Shown here piece by piece: positions 21,232 to 30,020 of a DNA stretch of 64,000 bases. Source of the DNA: Balneatrix alpica DSM 16621 (GTDB lineage Bacteria; Pseudomonadota; Gammaproteobacteria; Pseudomonadales; Balneatricaceae). The notes beneath the pieces were generated by a model, which was given only the letters and a program-made list of their open reading frames with translations, was not told where the DNA came from and did not search any database. The DNA lies in NCBI RefSeq assembly GCF_000619885.1, contig NZ_JHUZ01000011.1, positions 372,001 through 436,000 of the forward strand, read 5' to 3'. The stretch's first letter is position 1. The number at the start of each line of letters is the position of its first letter. A program made the translations under genes and the position numbers.

Positions 21232-23151
21232 CTACGCGGCCTGGGCGTACTTACGCGCCCGCCAGAATTCGATCATACGGCCATAGTTGGCGGCGATGGC
21301 GGCCACCAGCTCGGCATCACTCAACTCCCCTGCCAACCACTGGCGCGACGGTTTGGCAAAGATGGTGCGCCCCACTGCAAAGCCCTTGCACACGCCAATA
21401 CCGGCGGCCTGATTAAAGCCATCACGCAACTGGTCTTCCGGCGCATCCAACCCCAGCAGTACCACGCCACGGCAATGGGGGGCCCGCGCTGTAATCACCT
21501 GTTCGATATGGCGCCAGGCGGCACGGCTGGGGGAAGGCAGCTTCCACCAGTCGGGATAGACCCCCAGGTTGTAGAAGCGGGTCAGGGCGCGGGCCAGGGT
21601 GTACTCATCGGTGGCACTGCCCGCCGGTGGGATCACCTCCAGCAGGAACTCATGGCCGGAGTGACAGCAGGCCTGATACAAATCCTGCACCTTGCGCTCC
21701 TGCTCCAGCCGCAAGTCGATGGCATCATCCGGGTGATAAAACACCAGGCACTTCACCACCTGTTCCTCCGGCCAGCTATGCAGTTGCTGGCCGACATTAT
21801 TGCCGTACTCGAAACGCAGCGGCCGGGAGCCGGGCATTTCCACCGGGCGGCCGATCCACCAGCCCTGCCCCGTCAGTTCATTGAGGCTGGCCTGGCCATA
21901 GGTGGTGTCCGCCAGAATGCCGGCCCGCCCCTGTAACTGATAGGTCTCAGCGGTCTGTTGCGCCCCCTGCAGAATCAGGCGCTTGAGTTGTTCGATGCGC
22001 TCTTCACTGGCACCGGCCTCGCGGGCCATATCGGCCAACTGCTTGCGGTGGTCAAAGGCCAGCACACAGAGCTCCGGCCACTGACGCCGCCGAGTCGTGA
22101 CCCGGTGCAGGTAGGCCAGGGTGCGATCCTGATCCGGCCGCGCGATCTGCTCGGCATGGGCGAGGTAGTAGTCCAGCTCTTCAGCGCTCGGCATCGCCGG
22201 CGCACAGCCATGGCGGGAAACCACCAGGGCGCCGCAGGCATTGGCATAACGGCAACATTGCTGATAGCTCTCGCCAGCAATCCAGCCACGCAGAAAACCG
22301 CTGATAAAGGCATCCCCCGCCCCCAGCACGTTGAGTACCTGCACCCGTACCCCCGGCACACTGATGCCCTCATCCAGACTGGCGGGAATCGCCGCCGGAA
22401 ACACCGAGCAGCCCAGGGCACCCCGTTTGCACACCAGCACCGCATCGCTCAACTGCCGCACCCGCTTAAGGGCCTGCAGGGTATCGGTGCTGCCACCGGC
22501 AATGTGGAACTCCTCCTCGGTGCCAACAATCAGGTCGAAGTGCGGCACGATGCTTTGCAGATGGCTGCTGACACTGTCATTGGAGATAAAGCGGGTCTCG
22601 CCATCACCTCGTCCGGTCAGCCCCCACAACACCGGGCGGTAATCAATATCCAGCACCCGCTTGGTACCGGCGGCCTTGGCATAGGCCAGGGCGGTGCGGC
22701 TGACCCTATCCACCGCTGCGGTGGAAAAGTGCGTACCGGTAATCACCAGGGCCTTGGCCGAGGCGATAAAGTCCGCATCGAAGTCCTCCGTGCTGATTGC
22801 CATATCGGCGCAGTTTTCCCGGTAAAAAATCAGCGGGAAGCTGTCTTCATCTTTAATCCCCAATAACACCAGGCCGGTTAAACGCTGGGGGTCGGTGCGC
22901 ACATGGGAGACATCCACCCCGGCACTGGCCAGGGTCTCGCGCACGGCGCGGCCCATGTGTTCATCCCCCACCCGGGTCAACATGGCGGACTTCAGCCCCA
23001 GGCGGGCGGTGCCAAAAGCGATATTGCCGCTGGAGCCACCGAGGTACTTCGCCATGCTGCTGGCGTCCTCCAGCCGGGCACCAATCTGTTGACCGTAGAG
23101 GTCGATCGCCGCGCGCCCCAGCACAATCAAATCCCGTTGCTTCGCTGTCAT
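21232..23151 (-). CDS. iolC: 5-dehydro-2-deoxygluconokinase fused to DUF2090 aldolase-like domain
   Basis: A 639-residue fusion. Residues 1-320 are a PfkB-type sugar kinase (LGRAAIDLYGQQIG, GGSSGNIAFGTARLG, and NVLGAGDAFISGFLRGW with the catalytic Asp at about 281) that phosphorylates 5-dehydro-2-deoxygluconate. Residues from about 330 on are DUF2090, thought to act as the following aldolase (the IolJ step), giving dihydroxyacetone phosphate and malonate semialdehyde; this is inferred from the fusion. The open frame extends to a TTG at 23166, but GGAGG seven bases before the ATG at 23151 sets the start one base after the preceding stop. This two-domain arrangement is common in proteobacterial iol clusters. 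Confidence 0.94.
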   Translation of the reverse strand: MTAKQRDLIVLGRAAIDLYGQQIGARLEDASSMAKYLGGSSGNIAFGTARLGLKSAMLTRVGDEHMGRAVRETLASAGVDVSHVRTDPQRLTGLVLLGIKDEDSFPLIFYRENCADMAISTEDFDADFIASAKALVITGTHFSTAAVDRVSRTALAYAKAAGTKRVLDIDYRPVLWGLTGRGDGETRFISNDSVSSHLQSIVPHFDLIVGTEEEFHIAGGSTDTLQALKRVRQLSDAVLVCKRGALGCSVFPAAIPASLDEGISVPGVRVQVLNVLGAGDAFISGFLRGWIAGESYQQCCRYANACGALVVSRHGCAPAMPSAEELDYYLAHAEQIARPDQDRTLAYLHRVTTRRRQWPELCVLAFDHRKQLADMAREAGASEERIEQLKRLILQGAQQTAETYQLQGRAGILADTTYGQASLNELTGQGWWIGRPVEMPGSRPLRFEYGNNVGQQLHSWPEEQVVKCLVFYHPDDAIDLRLEQERKVQDLYQACCHSGHEFLLEVIPPAGSATDEYTLARALTRFYNLGVYPDWWKLPSPSRAAWRHIEQVITARAPHCRGVVLLGLDAPEDQLRDGFNQAAGIGVCKGFAVGRTIFAKPSRQWLAGELSDAELVAAIAANYGRMIEFWRARKYAQAA

Positions 23152-23152
23152 C

Positions 23153-24292
23153 TTAGGCTCCTCCAATCTCCGCCAGTTTTACCCAACGCTGCTCGGCATG
23201 GGACAACTCCACCGCATCCAACACCCGATTGACCTGATAGGCAGCGCGGAAATCCGGCCACATGGGCCGGTCCGCAGCGATGCCTTCAATCAGATCCCGC
23301 ACTTCCACCACCTTCATGTCGTTGTAACCCAGGCCATGGCCACCGGCGACGCAGAAGTGGGCATAATCCGGGTGTTCCGGGCCGACCAGAATGGTGCGAA
23401 AGCCCTGACGATTAGTGGCGCCCTGATAGGTAAAGAGCTGCAATTCCGATAAGCGCTCCTGATCAAAAATCAGGCTACCCTTGGTCCCCGTCACCTCAAA
23501 CCAGAGGCCATTCTTACGGCCACAGGCAATGCGGCTGGATTCCAGGGTGCCCATGGCACCATTGGCGAAACGGGCCAGCAGGTGGACCTGATCATCGTTT
23601 TCCACCGCGGCAAACTGACCGGGTTGCTGTGCCAGGGGGCGCTGCTGATGGACAATCTGCAAGTCCGCCACCAGTTCCGTGATCTCCCCCAGCAGATACT
23701 GGGCCATGTTGATAATGTGGGAGCCCATATCCCCCAGGGTGCCGGAGCCCGCCAGCTCGCGGGTTAAGCGCCAGCTATGGGGGGTATTGGGATCGGCCAG
23801 GTAATCCTCGTTGTGGGTGCCGCGAAAATGCACCACCTCACCAATCTCGCCGTTGGCAATGATTTCCCGCGCCAGCTGCACCGTCGGGTTTTTGGCATAG
23901 TTAAAGCCCACCAGGGTTTTCACCCCGGCCCGCTCCGCCGCCTGCACCATCTCCAGCGCGTCGGCACTGGAGAGTGCCAGCGGTTTTTCACTGTAGACAT
24001 GCTTACCGGCGGCAATCGCCGCCAGCGCCATCTCTTTATGCAGATAGTTGGGGGAGCAGATATCCACCACATCGATATCCGGGTCCTGCACCAGGACACG
24101 CCAGTCACCGGTACTGCGCTGAAACCCCAGTTCCAAGGCTTTTTCTGCCGCCAGCTCCGGCGTCACCTCGGCCACCATTGCCAGCTCTATCCGGGCAGAT
24201 AGCGGGAACACCGCCGGCGCCGCATGGAAGGCGATACTGTGCGCCTTGCCCATATAGCCGGTGCCGATCAGACCAATACGTACTGACTTCAT
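23153..24292 (-). CDS. Gfo/Idh/MocA-family oxidoreductase (inositol-cluster dehydrogenase)
   Basis: A 379-residue NAD(P)-dependent sugar or cyclitol dehydrogenase. The Rossmann motif GLIGTGYMGKAHS is at the N-terminus, YSEKPLAL holds the conserved catalytic Lys, and GDMGSHIINMAQYLLG supplies the Asp and His. It is distinct from the IolG-like protein at 28765. In iol clusters such second paralogues may oxidise scyllo-inositol, D-chiro-inositol or a glycosylated inositol; the substrate cannot be read from sequence. The open frame begins at 24436, but the GAGGA-preceded ATG at 24292 matches the family start. It is followed by iolC after one base. Confidence 0.87.
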   Translation of the reverse strand: MKSVRIGLIGTGYMGKAHSIAFHAAPAVFPLSARIELAMVAEVTPELAAEKALELGFQRSTGDWRVLVQDPDIDVVDICSPNYLHKEMALAAIAAGKHVYSEKPLALSSADALEMVQAAERAGVKTLVGFNYAKNPTVQLAREIIANGEIGEVVHFRGTHNEDYLADPNTPHSWRLTRELAGSGTLGDMGSHIINMAQYLLGEITELVADLQIVHQQRPLAQQPGQFAAVENDDQVHLLARFANGAMGTLESSRIACGRKNGLWFEVTGTKGSLIFDQERLSELQLFTYQGATNRQGFRTILVGPEHPDYAHFCVAGGHGLGYNDMKVVEVRDLIEGIAADRPMWPDFRAAYQVNRVLDAVELSHAEQRWVKLAEIGGA

Positions 24293-24305
24293 CACTGCTT
24301 CCTCA

Positions 24306-25166
24306 TCAGGCACTTTTGGCAGAAGCCTGGGCGGCCTGCCCCGCTTCCAGATAATGACTCTGGCCACTGCTGGCGGCGGCATCGGCGCGGGAAAACTCGG
24401 CCAACTCAGCCTGCAGGGCCTCCATCTCCTGGCCACCGGCCATCATCTCCAGCACCTGCTCACGAGTCACATCGGTTTTCAGATAAGAGCCCAGACTCTG
24501 GCCACGATTGAGCAGGGTAAAGCGGTCGGCAATCGGGTAGGCATGGTGGACGTTATGGGTAATCAGAATCACCGCCAGCCCCTTGGCGCGGGCGCGGGCC
24601 ACCACCTTGAGCACGTTGGCGGACTGTTTCACCCCCAGGGCGGCGGTGGGCTCATCCAGAATCAGCACCTTGGCGCCGAAGTGAATCGCCCGGGCAATCG
24701 CCAGACACTGGCGCTCACCACCGGACATGGTGCCAATCGCCTGATTGGGGTCCCGTACCCGAATGCCCATTTCGGCTAATCCCGCGATGGCAATCCGGTT
24801 GGCGGTATCGATATCGAAGCGTTTAAACGGCCCCCAGCCTTTGGTGATTTCCCGCCCCATAAAGAAGTTGCGGGTAATGCTCATCAGCGGCACCAGGGCC
24901 AGATCCTGATAGACCGTGGCAATGCCCATATCCAGCGCATCCCGCGGGGAGGTAAAGCGCACCGCTTTGCCCTCAAACAGGAACTCGCCTTCACTGGGGG
25001 GATGCACCCCCGCCAGGGTTTTGATCAGGGTCGACTTGCCCGCACCGTTATCCCCCAGCAGGCAGTGCACCTCGCCTAACTTGACCTGCATATTGATGTT
25101 TTGCAGGGCGATCACCGAGCCAAAGAAGCGGCTGACGTTGTTGAGTTCGATAATGTATTCGCTCAT
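24306..25166 (-). CDS. Sugar/inositol ABC transporter ATPase (single nucleotide-binding domain)
   Basis: A 286-residue ABC ATPase. Walker A is GDNGAGKST at about 38, the signature is [14 protein letters not shown], and Walker B is [10 protein letters not shown]. It resembles the carbohydrate-uptake type 2 group (Frc- and Rbs-like) but carries one ATPase domain instead of the tandem pair of RbsA, so it should work as a homodimer. An Ala-rich tail of about 40 residues follows the core. It sits 10 bases after the permease and upstream of the inositol enzymes. AAGGAG precedes the ATG. Inositol specificity is inferred from context. Confidence 0.9.
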   Translation of the reverse strand: MSEYIIELNNVSRFFGSVIALQNINMQVKLGEVHCLLGDNGAGKSTLIKTLAGVHPPSEGEFLFEGKAVRFTSPRDALDMGIATVYQDLALVPLMSITRNFFMGREITKGWGPFKRFDIDTANRIAIAGLAEMGIRVRDPNQAIGTMSGGERQCLAIARAIHFGAKVLILDEPTAALGVKQSANVLKVVARARAKGLAVILITHNVHHAYPIADRFTLLNRGQSLGSYLKTDVTREQVLEMMAGGQEMEALQAELAEFSRADAAASSGQSHYLEAGQAAQASAKSA

Positions 25167-25176
25167 GGCAGACTCC

Positions 25177-26307
25177 TTAGCGCGCTTCGGTGACTTTTTT
25201 GCGGATCATGTTGTTAAACAGCACCGCGATCAGCAGCATCACGCCGAGGAACACCCGGAACCAATCCGAGTCGATGCCGGTGAAGAAAATCCCCATCTGC
25301 ACCACCCCGAAGATCAGCGCCCCGAAGCAGGCGCCAATCACCGAGCCATAGCCACCGGTGAGCAGCGCCCCGCCAATCACCGCCGCGATAATCGCCTCAA
25401 ACTCCTTCAGCACCCCCCGGTCGGCAGCAGCAGAACCAAACTCCAGCACCTGGCAGGCGGCATAGAGAGTGGCGCAGAAGGCGGTGAACATAAACAGCAG
25501 GATCTTGACTCGATCCGTCGGCACCCCGACGTTTTTCGCCGCTTTGGCATCGCCACCGGCGGCAAAAATCCAGTTGCCAAAGCGGGTACGCAGCAGCACC
25601 CAGGAACACACCAGCGCCAGCAGGAACCACCACACCACCACCATAGGGATACCGGTGACCACCGGGGTATCACCGTACATATCAATCCAGCCGTTCTGCC
25701 CCAGCCAGAGGAACAGGCCCTGGCCGATTTCACCGCCAAAGAAAGGGGCCAGCCAGTCACTTTCGGCCTTCTCATTAACCCCGGAAATGATGGTGCGGTT
25801 GGTCAGCATGATCGACAGGGCGATGGTCAGGCCGCGCAAAATAAACAGAAACGCCAGGGAGACAATAAAAGACGGCAGCCCGGTGCGTACCACGATATAG
25901 CCATTCAAGAAGCCAATCGCCATCGCCCCGGTAAAGGCAAACAGGATCGAGGCCCACACCGGCCAGCCCCAGTAAATCGCCGGAATGGCAATCATCATCC
26001 CGGCAAAGCCGATCATCGAACCTATCGACAGATCAAACTCGCCGGCGATCATCAGCAGGCAGGCGCCAATGGCAATAATCCCCAGCTGGGCGGACACCAC
26101 TGTCCAGTTCATCACCCCATCGATGGCGAACATACCGGAATCCCAGGCCACCAGGGCAAAGAAGAAAAACACCAGAATCGAGCCCGACACCGAACCTAAC
26201 TCCGGGCGACTGAGCAGGCGCTTGGCCCAGGACACCTGGCGCACACGCTCATCGACCGCGGCGGCAGCGCCGGATACAGGAGAAGCAGATGTTGCTTGCA
26301 CTGACAT
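25177..26307 (-). CDS. Sugar/inositol ABC transporter permease
   Basis: A 376-residue inner-membrane permease of the RbsC-like family. Multiple hydrophobic helices run from about residue 45 onward. The conserved cytoplasmic loop appears as [22 protein letters not shown] periplasmic insert ([21 protein letters not shown]) is typical of the inositol and fructose subgroup. It is the promoter-proximal gene of the minus-strand inositol operon, and AGAGG precedes the ATG. The matching binding protein is encoded divergently at 26723, so transporter and receptor are expressed from a shared control region. Confidence 0.91.
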   Translation of the reverse strand: MSVQATSASPVSGAAAAVDERVRQVSWAKRLLSRPELGSVSGSILVFFFFALVAWDSGMFAIDGVMNWTVVSAQLGIIAIGACLLMIAGEFDLSIGSMIGFAGMMIAIPAIYWGWPVWASILFAFTGAMAIGFLNGYIVVRTGLPSFIVSLAFLFILRGLTIALSIMLTNRTIISGVNEKAESDWLAPFFGGEIGQGLFLWLGQNGWIDMYGDTPVVTGIPMVVVWWFLLALVCSWVLLRTRFGNWIFAAGGDAKAAKNVGVPTDRVKILLFMFTAFCATLYAACQVLEFGSAAADRGVLKEFEAIIAAVIGGALLTGGYGSVIGACFGALIFGVVQMGIFFTGIDSDWFRVFLGVMLLIAVLFNNMIRKKVTEAR

Positions 26308-26429
26308 GAGGCTTACCTCTTGTTGTTATCTGAAGCCGTTATGAGTGGTTAAACCTGACTAAACCACGGATGCAGAGTCCTGCTTTAGAGCAGTTTAGCC
26401 ACTCCGTCATTTCGGAATATCTGCAAGAT

Positions 26430-26443
26430 AGAATAAATTTTCT
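26430..26443. promoter_or_regulatory. Second candidate IolR operator
   Basis: AGAATAAATTTTCT forms AGAA-N6-TTCT, extending to TAGAA/TTCTA. It has the same geometry as the site at 26621 but weaker match to GGAA-N6-TTCC. It is about 120 bases upstream of the permease start and could control the minus-strand operon. Confidence 0.4.
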
Positions 26444-26579
26444 ATTTTTGCAAAGCGATAAAACATAAATTCTAATCATATCCTGCCATCCATCTAGCAC
26501 CCTTCGTTATAAGAGGGCTTAAACAAGGTAAATGACTGGTGTTCAACCGAACAAAATGACAATTATTCGATTATCTCGC

Positions 26580-26607
26580 TTGACAGCATTAGAAAATAAA
26601 CCATTAT
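26580..26607 (+). promoter_or_regulatory. Sigma-70-type promoter of the inositol-binding protein gene
   Basis: A consensus -35 TTGACA at 26580-26585 is followed after 16 bases by CATTAT at 26602-26607 (four of six match the -10). Transcription would begin near 26614, just before the palindrome at 26621. Confidence 0.6.
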
Positions 26608-26620
26608 CAAAAGCGCAAAT

Positions 26621-26634
26621 GGAATATTTGTTCC
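26621..26634. promoter_or_regulatory. IolR-type operator GGAA-N6-TTCC
   Basis: GGAATATTTGTTCC matches the GGAA-N6-TTCC motif reported for the RpiR-like inositol repressor of Sinorhizobium meliloti. It lies just downstream of the predicted transcription start, a classic repression position. An RpiR-family regulator is encoded at 27868. Confidence 0.65.
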
Positions 26635-26722
26635 AAAACAAACTCGTTCCAAACGCAGTGCACAGGGGATGATGGCCAATCCCGCCCATCCCAATCTGAG
26701 ACACACCTCACCCGGAGGAACT

Positions 26723-27682
26723 ATGAAAACACTAATAAAAAAAGCCTCAGCCTTCGCCATTGCCGGTTTGGCCAGCGTCGGACTGATGACAACCAGCCCG
26801 GTCACTGAAGCCGCCGGCGAACGTATTGTCTTTATCAGTCACGCCCCCGACTCCGACTCCTGGTGGAACACCATCAAGAATGCGATTAAAGATGCCAGCG
26901 AACACCTGGGGGTCACCGTTGAGTACCGTAACCCCCCCAGCGGTGACCTGACCGACATGGCCCGTATTGTCGAGCAGGCTGTGGCCTCCAACCCCCAGGG
27001 CATCGTGCTCAGTATCGCTGACTACGATGTGCTGAAAGGGCCAGTGGAAAAAGCTACCCGCAAGCTGATCCCGGTCATCACCATGAACTCCGGCACCCAC
27101 GCCCAGAGCGAACAGCTCGGTGCCCTGCTGCATGTCGGCCAGCCGGAATATGACGCCGGTTTCGGTGCCGGTAAAAAAGCCAAAGAGGCGGGGGTAACCA
27201 ACTTCCTCTGCGTCAACCACTACATCACCAACCCCGCCTCGGTTGAGCGCTGCCAAGGCTTTGCCGATGCACTGGGGATCGAACTGGGTAACCAGATGAT
27301 TGACTCCGGCTCTGACCCCACCGATGTGGAGAAAAAAGTGGCCGCCTATCTACGCCAAAACTCCAATACCCAGGCGGTGCTGACCTTAGGCCCCACCTCT
27401 GCCGAACCCACACTGCGAGCGGTGGACAAGATGGGACTGGGGGGCAAGATCTTCTTCGCCACCTTTGACCTCAGTGAAGAGATTGCCACCGGCATTAAAG
27501 ATGGGGTGATCAACTTTGCCATCGACCAACAGCCCTACCTGCAAGGCTATCTGCCAGTGATGGCTCTGACCCTGTACAACCGTTATGGCGTGATTCCGGC
27601 CAATCACATCAACTCTGGCCCTGGTTTTATCACCAAGGACAACATTGCCATGGTGGAAACCCTGGCTGGCGAATACCGCTAA
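26723..27682 (+). CDS. Inositol/sugar ABC transporter periplasmic binding protein
   Basis: A 319-residue secreted protein of the ribose-binding type. The signal peptide runs KKASAFAIAGLASVG to about residue 31, ahead of ERIVFISHAPDSDSWWNTI. The ligand cleft region includes DYDVLKGPVEKATR and NSGTHAQSEQLGALL, with NHYITNPASVERCQGFADAL further on. The open frame reaches 26669, but GGAGGA before the ATG at 26723 and the signal peptide set the start. It is divergent from its permease and ATPase. A GC-rich hairpin 8 bases after the stop may stabilise or end the transcript. Inositol as ligand is inferred from the cluster. Confidence 0.9.
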   Translation: MKTLIKKASAFAIAGLASVGLMTTSPVTEAAGERIVFISHAPDSDSWWNTIKNAIKDASEHLGVTVEYRNPPSGDLTDMARIVEQAVASNPQGIVLSIADYDVLKGPVEKATRKLIPVITMNSGTHAQSEQLGALLHVGQPEYDAGFGAGKKAKEAGVTNFLCVNHYITNPASVERCQGFADALGIELGNQMIDSGSDPTDVEKKVAAYLRQNSNTQAVLTLGPTSAEPTLRAVDKMGLGGKIFFATFDLSEEIATGIKDGVINFAIDQQPYLQGYLPVMALTLYNRYGVIPANHINSGPGFITKDNIAMVETLAGEYR

Positions 27683-27689
27683 GCGAGAG

Positions 27690-27723
27690 GGCGGCCTCTT
27701 CTGCTCCGGCAAACGAGGCCGCC
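27690..27723 (+). terminator. GC-rich hairpin after binding-protein gene
   Basis: Perfect 9-bp inverted repeat GGCGGCCTC/GAGGCCGCC (27690-27698 with 27715-27723) with a 16-base loop, eight bases after the stop codon. No T-run follows, so it is more likely a stabilising or attenuating hairpin than a full intrinsic terminator. Confidence 0.45.
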
Positions 27724-27788
27724 ACTGGATGCCAAGCCTCTGCACGCTCAGCAAGGGCTTATTCGCCGCTGTCTTAGGGTATGATGGC

Positions 27789-27811
27789 GGAACCGGGTCT
27801 CCACCGGTTCC
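27789..27811. promoter_or_regulatory. Perfect palindrome upstream of the RpiR-type regulator gene
   Basis: GGAACCGG-N7-CCGGTTCC, eight-base perfect arms, about 57 bases before the regulator start. The outer GGAA and TTCC recall the operator half-sites at 26621 but are spaced 15 bases apart, so it could be an autoregulatory site or an RNA hairpin. Confidence 0.4.
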
Positions 27812-27867
27812 GTAGGATAAGTAGGGCCACTTCACACGAAGATGGCCGCTGAGAGAAAGAGCCTGTT

Positions 27868-28728
27868 ATGACTGAGCCAGCCCCCAATACCCTGCAAAGC
27901 CTGCAGGAAGCCATTACCCAACGCCACCATGATCTCAGCAAACGCTTACAGCAGGTTGCCCGCTTTTTGCTTGAGCATCCCAACACCGTGGCGCTGGAAA
28001 CCGTGGCGGTGATTGCGGAGCAAGCCGGCGTGCATCCCTCCACCCTGGTGCGTTTTGCCGCCGCCTTCGGTTATAGCGGCTTCAGCGAAATGCAGCAGTT
28101 GTTCCGCCATAAACTGGTCGAACACTCCACCAGCTATTCCGAACGGGTAAGACTGGCGAAAAGCCAGGATGCCAGTCGCGGAATCAGCAGCCACGGCATT
28201 CTGCAGGAGTTTGTCGATGCTAACTCCCTGTCCCTGGAGCACCTGCCGCAGATGACTGCTCCCGCTAATCTGGATAGCGCCATCGATCTGTTGCAGCAGG
28301 CCCAGGCCGTGCATGTGGTGGGTCTGCGCCGCTCCTTTGCGGTCGCCAGTTATCTGGTCTACGCCCTGCGCCATATCGACCGCCGCGTGCACATGATCGA
28401 TGGCAATGGCGGCATGCTGGAAGAACAGGCCAGTGTACTGGGCAAGGGCGATGTATTAGTCGCCATCAGTTATAGCCCCTATGCTGCTGAAACCAGCGGG
28501 GTAGTGCACCGTGCCCATGAGCGCGGGGTGCCGATTATTGCCATTACCGATTCCAAGCTCAGCCCGCTGGTCCCCCTGGCGGATGTTTATTTCGATATTA
28601 AAGAGGCCGAAGTGCGGGGCTTTCGCTCCCTCACCTCCTCCCTCTGTTTGGCCCAAAGCCTGGCCATTGGCCTGGCCTATCGCCTGGATCAACCCGAAAC
28701 CCGCGCCCGGGATGCCCTCACCAGCTAA
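27868..28728 (+). CDS. iolR: RpiR-family transcriptional regulator of inositol genes
   Basis: A 286-residue regulator: N-terminal RpiR helix-turn-helix (about 1-77; VAVIAEQAGVHPSTLVRFAAAFGYSGF) and C-terminal SIS sugar-phosphate-binding domain (about 125-260; VHVVGLRRSFAVASYL, GDVLVAISYSPYAAET). In proteobacteria such proteins repress iol genes and are relieved by a phosphorylated inositol intermediate. It sits between the binding-protein gene and iolG, and GGAA-N6-TTCC sites occur in the divergent control region. The ribosome site is weak (AGAG). The name IolR is by context and family; direct function is inferred. Confidence 0.87.
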   Translation: MTEPAPNTLQSLQEAITQRHHDLSKRLQQVARFLLEHPNTVALETVAVIAEQAGVHPSTLVRFAAAFGYSGFSEMQQLFRHKLVEHSTSYSERVRLAKSQDASRGISSHGILQEFVDANSLSLEHLPQMTAPANLDSAIDLLQQAQAVHVVGLRRSFAVASYLVYALRHIDRRVHMIDGNGGMLEEQASVLGKGDVLVAISYSPYAAETSGVVHRAHERGVPIIAITDSKLSPLVPLADVYFDIKEAEVRGFRSLTSSLCLAQSLAIGLAYRLDQPETRARDALTS

Positions 28729-28764
28729 CCCCGCGCACTTGCCTCATTGAACCGGAGACCCTCA

Positions 28765-29754
28765 ATGTTGGAATTCTGTTTATTCGGCGCCGGCCGCATC
28801 GGCGCTATCCATGCCGCCAATGTCGCCGCTCACCCACAGGCACGGATTCGCTATGTGGTGGACGTTAATCAACAGGCAGCCGCCACACTGGCCAGCCAAT
28901 TGGGCGCCCGAACTGCCAGTGTGGAACAGGCGCTGGCCGACCCGGCGGTTAATGCCGTGATTATTGCCAGCTCCACCAACACCCATGCCGAGTTGATGAT
29001 TGCCGCCGCCCAGGCTGGTAAAGCCATCTTCTGTGAAAAACCGATTGACCTGGATATTGCCCAGGCCCGCGCCTGTGCCGAGGTGGTTGAGGCCGCTGGC
29101 GTACCCTGCTCCCTCGGTTTTAATCGCCGTTACGATCCCAGTTTTCGTAGCCTGCACAACCGTATTCAACAGGGACAGATTGGTCATCTGGAGCAGGTCA
29201 TCATCACCAGCCGCGACCCCAGCCCACCACCGGTGAGCTATATCCAGGTCTCCGGGGGATTATTCCGCGACATGATGATTCATGATCTGGACATGGCCCG
29301 CTGGCTACTCGGCGAAGAGCCCGTAGAAGTCTATGCCAGTGCCAGCTGCCTGGTTGACCCCGCTATCGCTCAGGCCGGTGATGTAGACTCCGCCATGGTG
29401 ATCCTCAAAACCACCTCAGGACGCCTCTGCCATATTAATAACAGCCGCCGTGCCTGTTACGGCTACGACCAGCGCCTGGAAGCCTTTGGCAGCCAGGGCA
29501 TGCTGCAGGCCGGTAACCATCACCCCTCCAGCGTCCGCTTCAGTGGTGAAGCCGGGGTAGTGGGCGACAAGCCACTGCACTTCTTCCTGGAGCGCTATGC
29601 CGATGCCTATCGCATCGAACTGCAGGACTTCGTTGATGCGGTAGTGGAAGGCAAGACGCCCTACACCGGTATTCAGGATGGTGTCCGGGCGCTGGAGCTG
29701 GCAGATGCCTGCCTGGCCTCCTATCAAAGTGGCCAACGGGTGCGACTCAGTTAA
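28765..29754 (+). CDS. iolG: Inositol 2-dehydrogenase
   Basis: Oxidises myo-inositol to scyllo-inosose with NAD+, the first step of the pathway. The 329 residues show the Rossmann start CLFGAGRIGAIHAANV, the catalytic Lys in CEKPID at 92, GFNRRYDPSF, and the Asp/His pair in RDMMIHDLDMARW, all standard for IolG. The open frame extends to 28747, but the ATG at 28765 with upstream GGAG begins directly at the Rossmann strand. It follows the regulator by 36 bases and is probably co-transcribed with it. This is the best IolG candidate of the two Gfo/Idh proteins here. Confidence 0.92.
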   Translation: MLEFCLFGAGRIGAIHAANVAAHPQARIRYVVDVNQQAAATLASQLGARTASVEQALADPAVNAVIIASSTNTHAELMIAAAQAGKAIFCEKPIDLDIAQARACAEVVEAAGVPCSLGFNRRYDPSFRSLHNRIQQGQIGHLEQVIITSRDPSPPPVSYIQVSGGLFRDMMIHDLDMARWLLGEEPVEVYASASCLVDPAIAQAGDVDSAMVILKTTSGRLCHINNSRRACYGYDQRLEAFGSQGMLQAGNHHPSSVRFSGEAGVVGDKPLHFFLERYADAYRIELQDFVDAVVEGKTPYTGIQDGVRALELADACLASYQSGQRVRLS

Positions 29755-29783
29755 GCAGCCCTGCCATTTTCCATTCCATCTCA

Positions 29784-29808
29784 GGCAACCCGGCCTCGCC
29801 GGGATTGC
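29784..29808 (+). terminator. Imperfect hairpin after iolG
   Basis: GGCAACCCGGC/GCCGGGATTGCC forms a strong stem with one bulged base, about 30 bases after iolG. A T-run is absent, so termination is only possible, not shown. Confidence 0.35.
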
Positions 29809-30020
29809 CCACCCAATCCCGCCAACCGCCTCAGCAATTACGTCAGCCCTTGACGATGATCAATACCCGCTGCTCAACAATCACTCAATCTTAGCCCTGC
29901 CGTTCAACACCCTGCCAGGCATGGATGCCCCTCGCCTGCAGGCCCGGGCAGCCGCCTTGTGGGTCTGGCTCCCGATTTTAACCCCTGGGTTAAACGCTGA
30001 ATGACACCAAGGAGCCAAAC

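Larger units (their letters stand above)
26308..26722. promoter_or_regulatory. Divergent inositol control region
   Basis: A 415-base AT-rich region between the divergent permease operon and the binding-protein gene. It contains a sigma-70-type promoter for the plus strand and two GAA-N6-TTC palindromes, described separately. No coding frame within it is credible. Its AT content is clearly higher than the flanking genes, as expected for a regulated divergent promoter. Confidence 0.75.

Noticed and set aside
24916-26199. 427-codon open frame on the plus strand opposite the ABC permease and ATPase
   Set aside because: Its translation is rich in His, Pro, Gln and Arg with no domain, and it mirrors two well-supported transporter genes; a GC-rich antisense shadow.
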